From: a bacterium
Lineage (GTDB): Bacteria > Krumholzibacteriota > Krumholzibacteriia > LZORAL124-64-63
Length of the DNA: 36,674 bases
Assembly (NCBI GenBank): GCA_018814885.1
Contig: JAHIYU010000097.1
Coordinates: forward strand, 1 to 36,674
Reading direction: 5' to 3'
This document shows, one piece after another, positions 19,001 to 26,985 of this stretch. The position numbers and the translations under genes were made by a program. Below the pieces are notes generated by a model. That model was not told the DNA's origin, searched no databases, and saw nothing but the letters and a program-made list of their open reading frames with translations. Position 1 is the first letter of the stretch; each line of letters opens with the position of its first letter.

Positions 19001-22000
19001 ATCGGCCGACGGGATGGTGACGGCGGCCTCGTCCTGGTTGTCGGCGGGATCGGGATCCGCGAGGTCGGACTGGACCAGGGTCGCCGTGTTGACGATGACG
19101 TCGCCCGCCCCCCCTTCGGCCACGAGCACCTGCAGGAACAGGGTGACGGTCTGACCTGCGGCGACCGGACCGGCCGCCCACAGGCCGCTCGCCGGGTCGT
19201 AATCCGCCCAGGCCGGGGTGTGGGACACGTACGCCAGGCCGGCCGGCAGCGGATCGCTCACCACGGCGTAAGACACGTCGTCGGGGCCGTCGTTGCGCAG
19301 GGTGAGGGTGTACAGGACGCTCTCGCCCACGAACGGAGCCGGGATGTTGACCGACTTGTCCACGACGAGGTCCGCGCCGCGCACGACCAGTTCCGCCGCG
19401 CCGGCGTCGTCGGCGGGGTCGGGATCGCCCGGGGTCGACGCGGACACGGCCGCGGTGACCGACTGGGTCGAGCCGATGGTCCCCGGCAGCACCAGCATCG
19501 ACAGCGTCAGCGTCTCGCCGGCGCCAGCCGGCACCCCCGACAGCGACCACGCGCCGGCGACGGGGTCGTAGTCGCCGCCGGTGGCGCCCCACGCGACCGG
19601 TTCCAGGCCGGACGTCAGGGCCACGTCCAGGATCGCGTCGTCGCCGGTATCGGGACCGTCGTTGGCCACGGCGATGTCCACACGCACGGTGTCTCCCACC
19701 GTGGGCGCCGGATCGTCGATCGACAGGACGACGGCCAGGTCGGCGGCGCGCACCGTCAGGGCGGCCTGCGCCAGGTTGTCGGTGTCGTCGGGATCGGCCT
19801 GGTCGGACGCTGTCATGCGGACCTCGTTGACCAGCGTCGCGCCGCTGGACGCCGCCCCGATCAGTGCCGTGATGCGCAGTGTATCGGCGTCGGCGACGCC
19901 CAGGACGCCGACTGACCAGAGGCCGGAGACGGCGTCGTAGCCGCTCGCCGGCGGATCGTGCGACACGTATTCGGCGCCGGTCGGCAGCGTGTCCCTGGCG
20001 GCCACGCCGCCCGCGGCGCTGGGCCCGTCGTTACGCAGCACGAGCGTATAGACGACGGTTTCGCCGGCGGCGGGTGCCGGGTCGTCCACCGACTTGCTCA
20101 GGGCGAGATCCGCGCTCTGCTGGGTCAGCAGCGCGCTGTCGTGGTTGTCGGCCGGATCGGGATCCTCCTGGTCCGCGGCGACGATCCAGGCGGTGTTCGT
20201 GGCCGTATCGCCCGAGCCGACGTCGAGCTGGACCTCGGCGGTGATCGCGAGGGTCGCCGTCACGCCCGCGGGCACGGTGCCGATCGTCCACAGGCCGGTG
20301 ACGGGGTCGTAGCCGCCGCGATCGGCCGTGTCCGAGACGTAGACCAGCCCCTCCGGCAGCGTGTCGGCGGCGACGACCGCGAAAGCGTCGTCCGGGCCCT
20401 GGTTGGTCACCAGTACCGTGAACACGACCTGCGCGCCCTGCACCGGCATCGGATCATCGACGTTCTTGACCAGTTGCAGGTCGGCCGCGCGCACGGTCAC
20501 CGGGATCTCGACCTGGTTGTCGGCGACATCCTCCTCGAGCTGGTCGACGGAGACGACCGTCGCCACGTTCACCAGGGTCGTACCGCCGGTTCCCGCATCC
20601 ACGGACGCGGTCAACAGGAGCACGCAGCTGGCGCCGGACGCGAGACCGCCCACCGCCCAGATCCCGCTGCCGGGCTCGTAGGTGCCCCGGCTGGGCACCG
20701 CGTTCAGGTAGGTCAGGCCCGCCGGCAGCAGATCCTGGATCGTGAGGTTGGTGGCGTCGAGCGTGCTGGCGTTCTCCGCGGTTATGGAGAAGGCGACCGT
20801 CTGGCCCACGTCGGGGCGGTCGTCGTCCACCGTTCCGCTCAGGACGACGTCGAGCCCCTGGACGTCGATGTCCACCTGGGCGGTGTTGTTGCCCGTGTCC
20901 GGGTCGACGGGGCTGGCGAACAGGACTGCGGCCGTATTGGTGATGATGCCGGGCTCTTCGGCGGTGACGGCGGCCGTGAGGTCCAGCGTCGCCGATTCGC
21001 CGGCCGTCAGCGACCCCACGTCCCAGTCGCCGGTCACCGGGTCGTAGCCGCCCTGGCTCGTGAAGGCCGTCACGTAGGTGAGCCCGTCCGGCAGCAGGTC
21101 ACGAACCATCACCGATGTGGCGGGGTCGGGGCCGTCGTTGCGCAGGGCGAGGCTATAGAGGACCTCGTCGTTGCTGGCCGGCGCCGGATCGTCGACCGTC
21201 ATGTCCAGCGCCAGGTCAGCGGCGAGGACGCGCAGGACGATCGCGAGCGCGTTGTTGTCCGGCGCGGGATCCAGCACGTCCGAGGTGATGACCGCGTCAT
21301 AGGTCAGCGTCTGACCGATGGCGCTCTCCAGGACGCGGGCCTCGACCTGCAACAGCGCCGCGTTCATGGCGCCCAGCGTGTTGATGCTCCAGACGCCCGC
21401 GATGGGTTCGTAAGTGCCGACGCTCGCGACGTGGGAGACGTATTCCAGACCGTCGGGCAGCGCGCCGTCCACCTCAACGCCGGTGGCGGCGTCGGGGCCG
21501 AGGTTCTGGGCGCCGACGCTGAGGGTGACGATCTGGCCGACCTCGGGGAACGCGTCGTCGGCGAAGCCGGTGAGCCTCAGGTCCGCCGCCCTGAGGATCT
21601 CCACGGACGTCGAGGCCTGGTTGTTGGCCGGATCGGGATCGTTGTCCGGGTAGGAGGTGATGCTCGACGTGTTGACCAGCGTGCGGCCGGCGCTGCCGGG
21701 CAGGACCTCGGTTGTGATCTCGAGGATGGCCGCCTCGCCCGGATCCAGGCGTGTCAACTTCCAGACGCCCGAGACGGGGTCGAAGGTGCCGACGTTCGCC
21801 GTCGACGAGACGTAGGCGAGTTCCCTCGGCAGCGGATCCGTCACGGCCGCGCCGGACATCCGGCCCGGCCCCTGGTTGGCCAGCGTCACCGTGTAGACGA
21901 TCTGATCGCCGACCATGGCGGTGCTGCGGTCGGCCACCTGGGCCACGGCCGGATCGGCCACGATGCCGAAGGCGGCCCAGTAGTAGTCCTTGCCGTTTTC

Positions 22001-22891
22001 GTTGACGTCCTTGTCGCTGCCGAGCTGGAAGCCGTCCTCGCGCAGGCCCTGGATCCGGTTGACGTCGTTGGTCTTGTTGTTGAAGAAGAGTGACTCCCCC
22101 GAGGTCGTCAGCGACGCGGTGCGGTGGATGCCGTCCTCGCCGCCGTCCATCTTGGTCAGCACCCAGCTCGGCACGAAACCGGCGGCCGTGATGTCGCGGT
22201 TGTCGTTTCCGTCGCCCTGGTAGGTCCCGACGCCCGTGTACCCCGGCTCGGCGCGCCAGGCGATGTAGAAATAGGTGTTGGTGGTGCCGTTGACGGCTTG
22301 GTCGCTGCCCACCACGAAGCCCTGATCGGTGAACGACTTGATGCGGTCGTTGATAGCGCCTTCGTTGTCGAAGGGCAGGCAGAAGTCGTCGGGCATCGGG
22401 GAGCTACGCTGCAGGCCCTGGGCGTCGTGGTCGGGGATCAGGATCACGTAGCCGGGCAGGAAGCCGACGGCGATCTCGCGGTTGTCCTGGTTGTTGCCGT
22501 TGTAGTCGTCCACGACCACGCGGCCCGGGTCGGCCACGAAGGCCACCCAGTCGTAACGGGTGCCGGCGCGGTTGACGTGATCGGCGTTCTTGACCGCGAA
22601 GCCGTCGTCGGTGAAATCGCCGAAGAATGCCGTCGAGAGGGGTAGGTCCTTGGCGAGCTCCTTGCCCAGGCCCGCACCCATGCGCGAGGTGCGGATGACG
22701 GCGGAGTTGCCGCGGTCCCCCTTGACGACGACCACGTCGGGATGGAAGCCGACGTCGGAGATGATGCGCGAGGCGGTTCCGTCGCCGGTGTACGTGCCGG
22801 TCGCCATCTGGGCGACCGCCGGCGCGGCCACCAGCAGGCACACGGCGAGAACGAGTCCCGTCCGGACTCTTCCCCGCCCGTCGCTGCGCAT
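13004..22891 (-). CDS. Giant secreted DUF11-repeat protein with a FlgD-like/type IX-type C-terminal domain
   Basis: A 3295-residue protein with signal peptide (1-28, ending AVAQ). Residues about 31-310 form repeated modules of the GTYTGDGTASRIISDVGF / VGTYQGDGNDNRDITAAGF type, as seen in phage-tail-like and surface proteins. Twelve tandem DUF11 repeats of about 122 residues follow (about 313-1780), each with NxGP, LPxGLxYVS, GxYDPVTGxW and DPxPxDN. A C-terminal half of about 1430 residues contains a duplicated block. The last 85 residues (from about 3208) read SNFPNPFAAGRERTAF, LYTPRGELVRTLL, WDGRNGRGDVVRNGVYV: a FlgD-like Ig domain that serves as a type IX sorting signal in related bacteria. 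It is probably a surface-displayed stalk or adhesin. The start at 22891 lacks a strong ribosome site. It is the first gene of the coupled operon. Confidence 0.88.
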   Translation of the reverse strand: MRSDGRGRVRTGLVLAVCLLVAAPAVAQMATGTYTGDGTASRIISDVGFHPDVVVVKGDRGNSAVIRTSRMGAGLGKELAKDLPLSTAFFGDFTDDGFAVKNADHVNRAGTRYDWVAFVADPGRVVVDDYNGNNQDNREIAVGFLPGYVILIPDHDAQGLQRSSPMPDDFCLPFDNEGAINDRIKSFTDQGFVVGSDQAVNGTTNTYFYIAWRAEPGYTGVGTYQGDGNDNRDITAAGFVPSWVLTKMDGGEDGIHRTASLTTSGESLFFNNKTNDVNRIQGLREDGFQLGSDKDVNENGKDYYWAAFGIVADPAVAQVADRSTAMVGDQIVYTVTLANQGPGRMSGAAVTDPLPRELAYVSSTANVGTFDPVSGVWKLTRLDPGEAAILEITTEVLPGSAGRTLVNTSSITSYPDNDPDPANNQASTSVEILRAADLRLTGFADDAFPEVGQIVTLSVGAQNLGPDAATGVEVDGALPDGLEYVSHVASVGTYEPIAGVWSINTLGAMNAALLQVEARVLESAIGQTLTYDAVITSDVLDPAPDNNALAIVLRVLAADLALDMTVDDPAPASNDEVLYSLALRNDGPDPATSVMVRDLLPDGLTYVTAFTSQGGYDPVTGDWDVGSLTAGESATLDLTAAVTAEEPGIITNTAAVLFASPVDPDTGNNTAQVDIDVQGLDVVLSGTVDDDRPDVGQTVAFSITAENASTLDATNLTIQDLLPAGLTYLNAVPSRGTYEPGSGIWAVGGLASGASCVLLLTASVDAGTGGTTLVNVATVVSVDQLEEDVADNQVEIPVTVRAADLQLVKNVDDPMPVQGAQVVFTVLVTNQGPDDAFAVVAADTLPEGLVYVSDTADRGGYDPVTGLWTIGTVPAGVTATLAITAEVQLDVGSGDTATNTAWIVAADQEDPDPADNHDSALLTQQSADLALSKSVDDPAPAAGETVVYTLVLRNDGPSAAGGVAARDTLPTGAEYVSHDPPASGYDAVSGLWSVGVLGVADADTLRITALIGAASSGATLVNEVRMTASDQADPDDTDNLAQAALTVRAADLAVVLSIDDPAPTVGDTVRVDIAVANDGPDTGDDAILDVALTSGLEPVAWGATGGDYDPVAGAWSLSGVPAGAGETLTLSMLVLPGTIGSTQSVTAAVSASTPGDPDPADDAGAAELVVRGADLVVDKSVNIPAPFVGESVLYTLTLRNDGPDDVSYAVVSDPLPAGLAYVSHTPAWADYDPASGLWAAGPVAAGQTVTLFLQVLVAEGGAGDVIVNTATLVQSDLADPDPADNQDEAAVTIPSADLRVDLAVDDPEPSLGDKVALTLSVRNLGPDTATGVVLRQDLPPELAFVSSMPGGYDPQGGRWVVGELAMGGLAELVVNVAVGQEAIGDTLTVSLTVDEVDQDDPAPGDESDAVELRIKPDADLSVALALDHDAANVGDEVAWTVALVNLGPSPATGVALRDTLPEGLVLTGWSAQAGIYEPGTGVWSVPALAPSETVALTLRTGVLPGNGGADLAGSVTLTASDQSDRDPGNDRALATLHVLGAGLGLVSFVDVTTPNEGDDINFTLLVNNLGPDAATSVTVVDTLPAGLAYISHTPPTETFTQGMGGVWLWDVDQVESRTPRVLFVRTRVLENTTGQLLRHVARVVAGPEEDTQPDDDVAVNEIAVEGADLGLAMTVDDATPAEGDTLRYRLLVTNHGTNDATSVAVRDSLGAGLSLLAVEPEAGFDAETGIWTVGALEADEGRELFLTVRVDERTGGSRLLHRARVIDLDQVDPVPDNDAVDVEVEVALPGEGHVLASATALPDAPVYPLGAAVDVLALEFVNWSVVPDTLDVMTLVNATVGGGTQAQLDASWARLSLWRLVDGGRILVAATEAGWLDGAVTFTGLDVTLAPGDTVRLVAAGAASATSHDGDSFGLTLNEETDLVYTRTVTTNATWPLTTSSAFVVDGFVAAQATVEPVDAGVLAPGGTHHLALKTILPADGYAPHVLNALSVVNLGTARPVSEIAAVRAWLDDGDGSFSTISDEQLGELAWTGDRWILAGLSRTVPVGGVRVMISVDAAPSAEGQRSVQLAIPVGGVTTGGGADGPLDAPLVNPFAQVVSGTDRLWLSAATIPWRSVRPDGGESLLLHLTATNTFDEPRTLTGLRVTGSVTSPYTEDQAVLDGVVSQLLLRDDADHDGAYTVGDATEVLGAASLIDGTAVFGGLGWAVPPSTTRHLFVTARLSSEDAADGDNVAAAITSAVDVQFAENAELAGNWPLGSGGLVVDGLLASAVTARPVPSRSVAPGEGPVIALDLTVPRNGHADDVLERLSCDNLGSATAGDLAELRLWRDGGDGAFDAGAGEGADDLDLGALVPQDGLWVAGGLGEPVGAAGARLYVGVIGAAAFTDSTTVLLALPVDGLQYASNNDGPLDVGIAPGGTLLLSRAPLQVALEAAPAEVITGQQVNVRMAVRNSGIEAVEGIVPSALAMTGDGGLIPTGGPDPGAFDLAPGEIDTFAWTFAAGTVGTVVLSGTAGGTTPGGAPLISLPISSGPILIVAPPPSLVMSTLSQLPFAVNGGQTDVSALTLELAHPGDAGSAAVRIVGLVVGLEDGFGQPVLAGGLLTGVKMRADGVLLHSHVVGEDDGPELDLSPTADLVLQPGAGSVITINLDVAIGAAGAEFRLVLAQTGLTATDVVAGSAVEVVLETGAYPVMSELTRVVDGAAALHVTAGAAGDPEASLGQAGVRLAGLSVTNPGETELDAGIQLGVAAVSLFGADDLPLADPAAVLAGLSVWVGGDQLAWLDVEPGLGQPFALPVSTPVAVAAGQSVELEIRGNLRPEAPVGMYRLAVDDAEYWDARDANSGVPVPVVADPFPLLAAPFDIVIPATLVHLGGRPSGPPTLTEGALGQPVLEVDLRHPASAGTAPVAVDTLRLQCVDGTGAGLGTETFLHRVTVLSGGDVVGAALSNGNIDGYVAVPVAGVIVAPSSSITLGVAVDLLSGSGVEVFSFLLAPEGVRAVDAHLHTPVTVTADAGVVVPLSSGPRMIRVASDELIVSAEDLMPAVISALAGETAVMRLGLANPAPANAGNLVVDGVALRARGSAKTETALGDLAGEILAYLEGAPWGTSGPLSRSDTTAVITPYEVLELGPGAAGTLEIRMILVENPAAASISLGLALDDISARQPEGELVAVRILPAPGQVFPFWTEAGTLTAATLEESYSNFPNPFAAGRERTAFVFVLGGGATVDLRLYTPRGELVRTLLDGAALAAGLHQDVTWDGRNGRGDVVRNGVYVAELSVGGDDGTSTLLRRKVAVVR
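15625..17510 (-). repeat. Two copies of a roughly 310-residue block in the giant protein
   Basis: The block at about 16590-17510 and the one at about 15625-16590 share order and motifs. Each has a first part ending in NATWPLTTSSAFVVDGF or AGNWPLGSGGLVVDGL, then a second part with ARPV/VEPV, VAPG, ADGYAPHVLNALSVVNLG or NGHADDVLERLSCDNLG, and LRLWRDGGDGAFD-like strings. The copies are diverged, so this is an old internal duplication. Boundaries are approximate. Confidence 0.65.
17535..21955 (-). repeat. Array of twelve DUF11-type repeats in the giant protein
   Basis: I count twelve consecutive units of about 121-125 residues. Most open with (A/G/S)ADL and VDDPxP, and end with DNxAxAxxxV. No two copies are identical, so recent expansion is not visible. 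Units 4, 10 and 11 lack part of the consensus. DUF11 units are Ig-like beta-sandwiches found in long bacterial and archaeal surface proteins. Confidence 0.85.
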
Positions 22892-22978
22892 GTCGCTGCG
22901 GAAAATCGTTACACATACTCCCGGCTGAACGGCGCGAACAGCCCGCGAACGCCCCCGACGCGCGCCGACGACATCCGC

Positions 22979-22990
22979 ACAGGTACCTGT
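22979..22990. promoter_or_regulatory. Perfect 12-bp palindrome upstream of the giant operon
   Basis: ACAGGTACCTGT lies in the 164-base gap between alaS and the giant gene, about 88 bases before the giant gene's ATG. It could be an operator, or the stem of a weak alaS terminator. No strong -35/-10 pair was found in this gap; the region 22905-22925 (TATGTGTAACGAT on the minus strand) is the most promoter-like part. Confidence 0.2.
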
Positions 22991-23055
22991 ACCCTGGAGC
23001 TATCGGCAGCCGGGAAGGTGAGCTTGAGAGGGAATGAGCGGAAATACGGGCCGGA

Positions 23056-25710
23056 TCAGGCCAATGCGTCCCGGACGGCCTCGGCGGCCAGTGCCAGCGC
23101 GGGATCGATGGCCTCGGAGCCCGGCAAACCCGCCTGGGCCGTGCCGGGGCGCCCGCCGCCCCGGCCGCCAACCTCGGCGGTGATGGCCTTGACGAGGTCG
23201 CCGGCGTGGAGGGTCTTGGCGTCGACTAGGTCGGCGGTGACGGTGACCAGCAGGGTGGCCTTGCCCTCCCACTCCGCCGCCAGGGCGACGACGCCGCTGC
23301 CGAGCAGATCACGCGCGCGGTCGCCCAGCTGGAGCAGGGCGTCGCGGTCCTCCGCGGCCACGCGGGCGGTCAGCACGCGCACGCCGCCGATCTCGGCGGC
23401 GCCGGCGATCAGCTCTTCGAGGGAGCCGGCCGCGGCCTCGCTGCGCAGGCCGCGCAGTTCGGCAGCCAGGGTGTCGCGCTCGGCCAACAGACCGGTGACG
23501 CGCTCGACGAGGTCTCCGTCGTGGTGCAGGGCGCCGCGCACGGCGGCCAGCGCGGTACGTTCAGCGGCGGCCAGGGCCAACGCCGCCTCGCCGGCCACCG
23601 CCTCGAGCCTGCGTATGCCCGCCGCGATGCTGCCCTCGGCGGTGATGCGGACGGGACCGATGTCCCCGGTCCGCGACACGTGGGTCCCGCCGCAGAGCTC
23701 CAGGGAGAAATCGCCGCCGGTGCCGGGCACCTCGATCATGCGCACGGTCTCGCCGTACTTCTCGCCGAACAGGGCCATGGCGCCGCGCCGGCGGGCCTCG
23801 GCCAGGGGCACGCCGTCGTGAACCAGGACCTCGCCGTTGGCCAGCACCTCGCGGTTGACCAGCCGCTCGACCGCGGCGATCTCCGCGGCGGTCATCGCCT
23901 TGTCGTGGTGGAAGTCGAAGCGCAGCTTGTCCGGACCGACCTCGCTGCCCGCCTGGGCGACGTGATCCCCGAGAACCCGGCGGAGCGCCGCGTGCAGCAG
24001 GTGCGTGGCGGTGTGATGCCGCATGATGGCCACGCGATCCTCCGAGACACGGAGCGTGACCGCGTCGTTCTCCGCCAGCAGCCCCAGCAGCTTGTCGGCG
24101 CCGGCGTCGACCAGCGAGACGGGACCCGTCTCGTCGGCGACTGTGGTCAGGATCTCGAGCTTCATGCCGTCGGCCAGCTCCACCGTGCCGCCGTCTCCCA
24201 CCTGACCGCCGGCCTCGGCATAGAAAGGCGAGCGGGCGAAGAGCAGCTGGGAGCTGTGCGCGCCGGCGGCGCGCACGCCGACCACCCGGGTCCGCTCCTC
24301 GCGGGACCCGTAGCCGGTGAATTCGGCGCGGCAGGCGGCGGGGTCCTCTCCGGCGCGCACGGCGCGCCAGGGTCCCACGCCGGCCCGGAACGCCCGCTCC
24401 TTGCCGCTCGCGGCGCGCTGGCGCTCCATGCAGGCCGCGAAGCCGGCTTCGTCGACGTTCAAGCCGTCCTCCTCCACCAGCACGCGCGTGAGATCCAGGG
24501 GGAAACCGAAGGTGTCGTGCAGCTTGAAGGCGTCCTCGCCGGAAAACCGCCCGCCGCCGGCGGAGTCGCGCATCTCGGCGTAGACCTGCAGCCCGCGGTC
24601 CAGGGTGAGGTTGAACCGCTCCTCCTCGCGCCGGATCGTCCGCAGGACCCGGTCCTGCCGCTCGACCAGCTCCGGATAGGCCGCGCCCATCTCGCGGACG
24701 ACGACCTCGGCCGCCCGCCAGAGGAACGGCTCGCGCAGGCCGAGATTGCGCCCGTGCCGCGCGGCGCGGCGCAGGATGCGGCGCACCACGTAGCCGCGCC
24801 CGTCGTTGCCGGGGACGGCGCCGTCGGCGATGGCGAAGCAGACCGCCCGCGCGTGGTCGGCGATGACCTGCATCGACACGCGGTCCTCGCCCGCCGGGGC
24901 GCGTCCGCTCAGTTCGGACATGGAATCGATGATCGGCGTGAACAGGTCGCTCTCGTAGTTGCTGCGCACCTTCTGGACCAGCGCGACGAGCCGCTCCAGC
25001 CCCATGCCCGTGTCGACGCTCTTCATGGGCAGCGGCGTCAGCTTGCCCGACGCGTCGCGGTCGGACTCCATGAAGACGTGGTTCCAGATCTCCAGCCAGC
25101 GGTCGCAGTCGCAGACGCCCAGGGTGCAACCGTCGGGGTGGTCGCAGGCCATGTCGGCCCCCTGGTCGTAGTGGATCTCGGAGCAGGGGCCGCAGGGGCC
25201 CGTGTCGCCCATGGACCAGAAGTTCTCGTCGTCGCCCTTGTCCAGGTCGCCCAGCCGCATGATGCGCGAGGCGGGCAGGCCGATGTCGTCGCGCCAGATG
25301 GCGTAGGCCTCGTCGTCGTCCCTGTAGACCGAGGCCCACATGTTGGCGGGATCCAGGCCCATGTCCCCGGTCAGGAATTCCCAGCCCCAGACGAGGGACT
25401 CCCGCTTGCCGTAGTCGCCGAAGGACCAGTTGCCCAGCATCTCGAAGAAGGTGTGATGACGGGCGTCGCGGCCCACCTCCTCCAGGTCGTTGTGCTTGCC
25501 GCTGACGCGCATGCATTTCTGGCAGGTGGCCACGCGCACGTAGTCCCGCTTCTCCATGCCCAGAAACACGGACTTGAACTGGTTCATGCCGGCGTTGGCG
25601 AAGATCAGGGTCGGATCGTTCTCGGGCACCAGGGAGGACGACGCCACCACGGCGTGGTCGCGGTCGGCGAAGAACTCGAGGAAGCGGGCGCGGATCTGCT
25701 GGGCGTTCAA
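23056..25710 (-). CDS. alaS: Alanyl-tRNA synthetase
   Basis: Charges tRNA-Ala with alanine and clears mischarged Ser/Gly-tRNA (cytoplasm). It has 884 residues, the usual length. The catalytic core opens with QQIRARFLEFFADRDHAVV and contains SSSLVPENDPTLIFANAGMN and HHTFFEMLGNWSFGDY (85-100). The editing domain has HHTATHLLH (565-573) and the zinc motif CGGTH (673-677). The C-Ala part ends with a glycine-rich GGRGGGRPGTAQAG (848-861). A cysteine-bearing segment at 189-202, before RWLEIWNHVFM, occurs in many bacterial AlaRS. The start is TTG at 25710-25708, with GGAAGGA upstream; the nearby ATG at 25717 is out of frame. It has its own promoter and is divergent from wecB. Confidence 0.97.
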   Translation of the reverse strand: MNAQQIRARFLEFFADRDHAVVASSSLVPENDPTLIFANAGMNQFKSVFLGMEKRDYVRVATCQKCMRVSGKHNDLEEVGRDARHHTFFEMLGNWSFGDYGKRESLVWGWEFLTGDMGLDPANMWASVYRDDDEAYAIWRDDIGLPASRIMRLGDLDKGDDENFWSMGDTGPCGPCSEIHYDQGADMACDHPDGCTLGVCDCDRWLEIWNHVFMESDRDASGKLTPLPMKSVDTGMGLERLVALVQKVRSNYESDLFTPIIDSMSELSGRAPAGEDRVSMQVIADHARAVCFAIADGAVPGNDGRGYVVRRILRRAARHGRNLGLREPFLWRAAEVVVREMGAAYPELVERQDRVLRTIRREEERFNLTLDRGLQVYAEMRDSAGGGRFSGEDAFKLHDTFGFPLDLTRVLVEEDGLNVDEAGFAACMERQRAASGKERAFRAGVGPWRAVRAGEDPAACRAEFTGYGSREERTRVVGVRAAGAHSSQLLFARSPFYAEAGGQVGDGGTVELADGMKLEILTTVADETGPVSLVDAGADKLLGLLAENDAVTLRVSEDRVAIMRHHTATHLLHAALRRVLGDHVAQAGSEVGPDKLRFDFHHDKAMTAAEIAAVERLVNREVLANGEVLVHDGVPLAEARRRGAMALFGEKYGETVRMIEVPGTGGDFSLELCGGTHVSRTGDIGPVRITAEGSIAAGIRRLEAVAGEAALALAAAERTALAAVRGALHHDGDLVERVTGLLAERDTLAAELRGLRSEAAAGSLEELIAGAAEIGGVRVLTARVAAEDRDALLQLGDRARDLLGSGVVALAAEWEGKATLLVTVTADLVDAKTLHAGDLVKAITAEVGGRGGGRPGTAQAGLPGSEAIDPALALAAEAVRDALA

Positions 25711-25800
25711 CGTGCATCCTTCCACCGGACGACCCCTACCGGCCGACCGTCGTGCCGCAGGTCGATGACCAATTGCTGGGCTTCTCGCGCGGGAGCGGCT

Positions 25801-25829
25801 ATTGTAAGCACGCATCATCGCAAAATCAA
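25801..25829 (-). promoter_or_regulatory. Sigma-70 promoter for alaS
   Basis: On the minus strand TTGATT (25829-25824) and TACAAT (25806-25801) are 17 bases apart, a good match. Transcription would start near 25794, leaving a leader of about 85 bases before the TTG start. The leader has short inverted repeats but no T-box features. No equally good promoter for wecB was found on the other strand. Confidence 0.6.
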
Positions 25830-25848
25830 CAACACGCGCGGGGGTCGC

Positions 25849-26985
25849 ATGAACAGGATATCGCTGATCTTCGGCACGCGCCCCGAGGCCATCAAGCTGG
25901 CCCCGGTGGCCCTGGCCCTGCGGGAGGCGCCGGACCTGGCGTCCCACATCTGTGTCACGGCCCAGCACCGCAGGATGCTCGACCAGGTGCTGGACGTCTT
26001 TGCCCTGACGCCCGACGTTGATCTCGACCTGATGCGGCCCGACCAGCCGCTCGCGGACCTCACCTCCCGCGCGGTCACCGGCATCGACGCCTACCTGCGC
26101 GACCACGGTCCCGACCTGGTCCTGGTGCAGGGCGACACGACCACGGTGTTCTGCGCGGCCCTGGCCGCCTTCTACCGCGACATCCCCGTGGGGCACGTGG
26201 AGGCCGGGCTGCGCACCGGCGATCTGCGCGCGCCCTTCCCCGAGGAAGCCAACCGCGTCCTGACCACGCGCCTGGCCGACCTGCATTTCGCCCCCACCGG
26301 GACCGCCCGCGACAACCTGCTGCGCGAGGGCGTGCCGCCGGAGCGGATCCACGTCACGGGCAACACGGTGATCGACGCCCTGCGCCTAGCGCTGGCGCGC
26401 GTGCGCCGGGAACCTCCCGCGGTCCCCGGCCTCGCGGCGGATCTGATCGCCGGCGAGCGCCCCCTGGTGCTGATCACCGGTCATCGCCGCGAGAACTTCG
26501 GCGCGGGATTCGAGGCGGTCTGTCGCGCCCTCGCGAGACTGGCGGCCGCCTTCCCCGACCACCTGTTCGTCTATCCGGTGCACCTGAATCCCCACGTCCA
26601 GGCCCCGGTCCACCGGCTGCTCGGCGATTCCGACAACATCCGCCTGATCGATCCTGTGCCCTACCTGCCCTTCGTGCGGCTGCTGGATCGCTGCCGGCTG
26701 ATCATCACCGACTCGGGCGGCGTGCAGGAGGAGGCGCCCGGCCTCGGCAAGCCGGTGCTGGTGACGCGGGCGAAAACGGAACGGCCCGAAGCGGTCGCCG
26801 CCGGCACTGTCCGCCTGGTGGGTACGGACGAGGAAGCGATATTCGCAGAGGCGACCCGCCTGCTCGGGGACGAGAACGCCCGCACGGCGATGGCGAAAAC
26901 GGTCTGTCCCTACGGCGACGGCCACGCGGCGCCGCGAATCGTGGATATCTGTCGGCGCTTCCTCTCGGGAGGGGGCCGCGCATGA
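25849..26985 (+). CDS. wecB: UDP-N-acetylglucosamine 2-epimerase (non-hydrolysing)
   Basis: Converts UDP-GlcNAc to UDP-ManNAc, a sugar donor for surface polysaccharides (cytoplasm). At 378 residues it is full length. The N-terminal GTRPEAIKLAP (9-19), QGDTTTVF with D96, GHVEAGLRTGD with E118, FPEEANR with E132, GHRREN with H212, and TDSGGVQEEAPGLGKPVL (287-304) match the family, and the four acidic/His positions line up with E. coli WecB D95, E117, E131 and H213. No wecC-type dehydrogenase is next to it; its stop overlaps the start of a histidine kinase gene (ATGA). That operon structure links polysaccharide precursor supply to the sigma-54 system downstream. The ribosome site is a weak GGGGGT. 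Confidence 0.95.
   Translation: MNRISLIFGTRPEAIKLAPVALALREAPDLASHICVTAQHRRMLDQVLDVFALTPDVDLDLMRPDQPLADLTSRAVTGIDAYLRDHGPDLVLVQGDTTTVFCAALAAFYRDIPVGHVEAGLRTGDLRAPFPEEANRVLTTRLADLHFAPTGTARDNLLREGVPPERIHVTGNTVIDALRLALARVRREPPAVPGLAADLIAGERPLVLITGHRRENFGAGFEAVCRALARLAAAFPDHLFVYPVHLNPHVQAPVHRLLGDSDNIRLIDPVPYLPFVRLLDRCRLIITDSGGVQEEAPGLGKPVLVTRAKTERPEAVAAGTVRLVGTDEEAIFAEATRLLGDENARTAMAKTVCPYGDGHAAPRIVDICRRFLSGGGRA

Noticed and set aside
17535..21955. Possible CRISPR or recent tandem DNA repeat
   Set aside because: The periodicity is about 366 bases, and units are diverged at DNA level but conserved as protein. It is a protein repeat array, not a CRISPR or satellite.
25771..25805. Possible plus-strand promoter for wecB (TTGCTG and TATTGT)
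   Set aside because: The spacing is 21 bases, too long for sigma-70, and the -10 overlaps the better alaS promoter on the other strand.
23521..25848. Long open frame ahead of wecB on the plus strand
   Set aside because: It is antisense to alaS and joins wecB only because no stop intervenes. WecB homology begins at the ATG at 25849.
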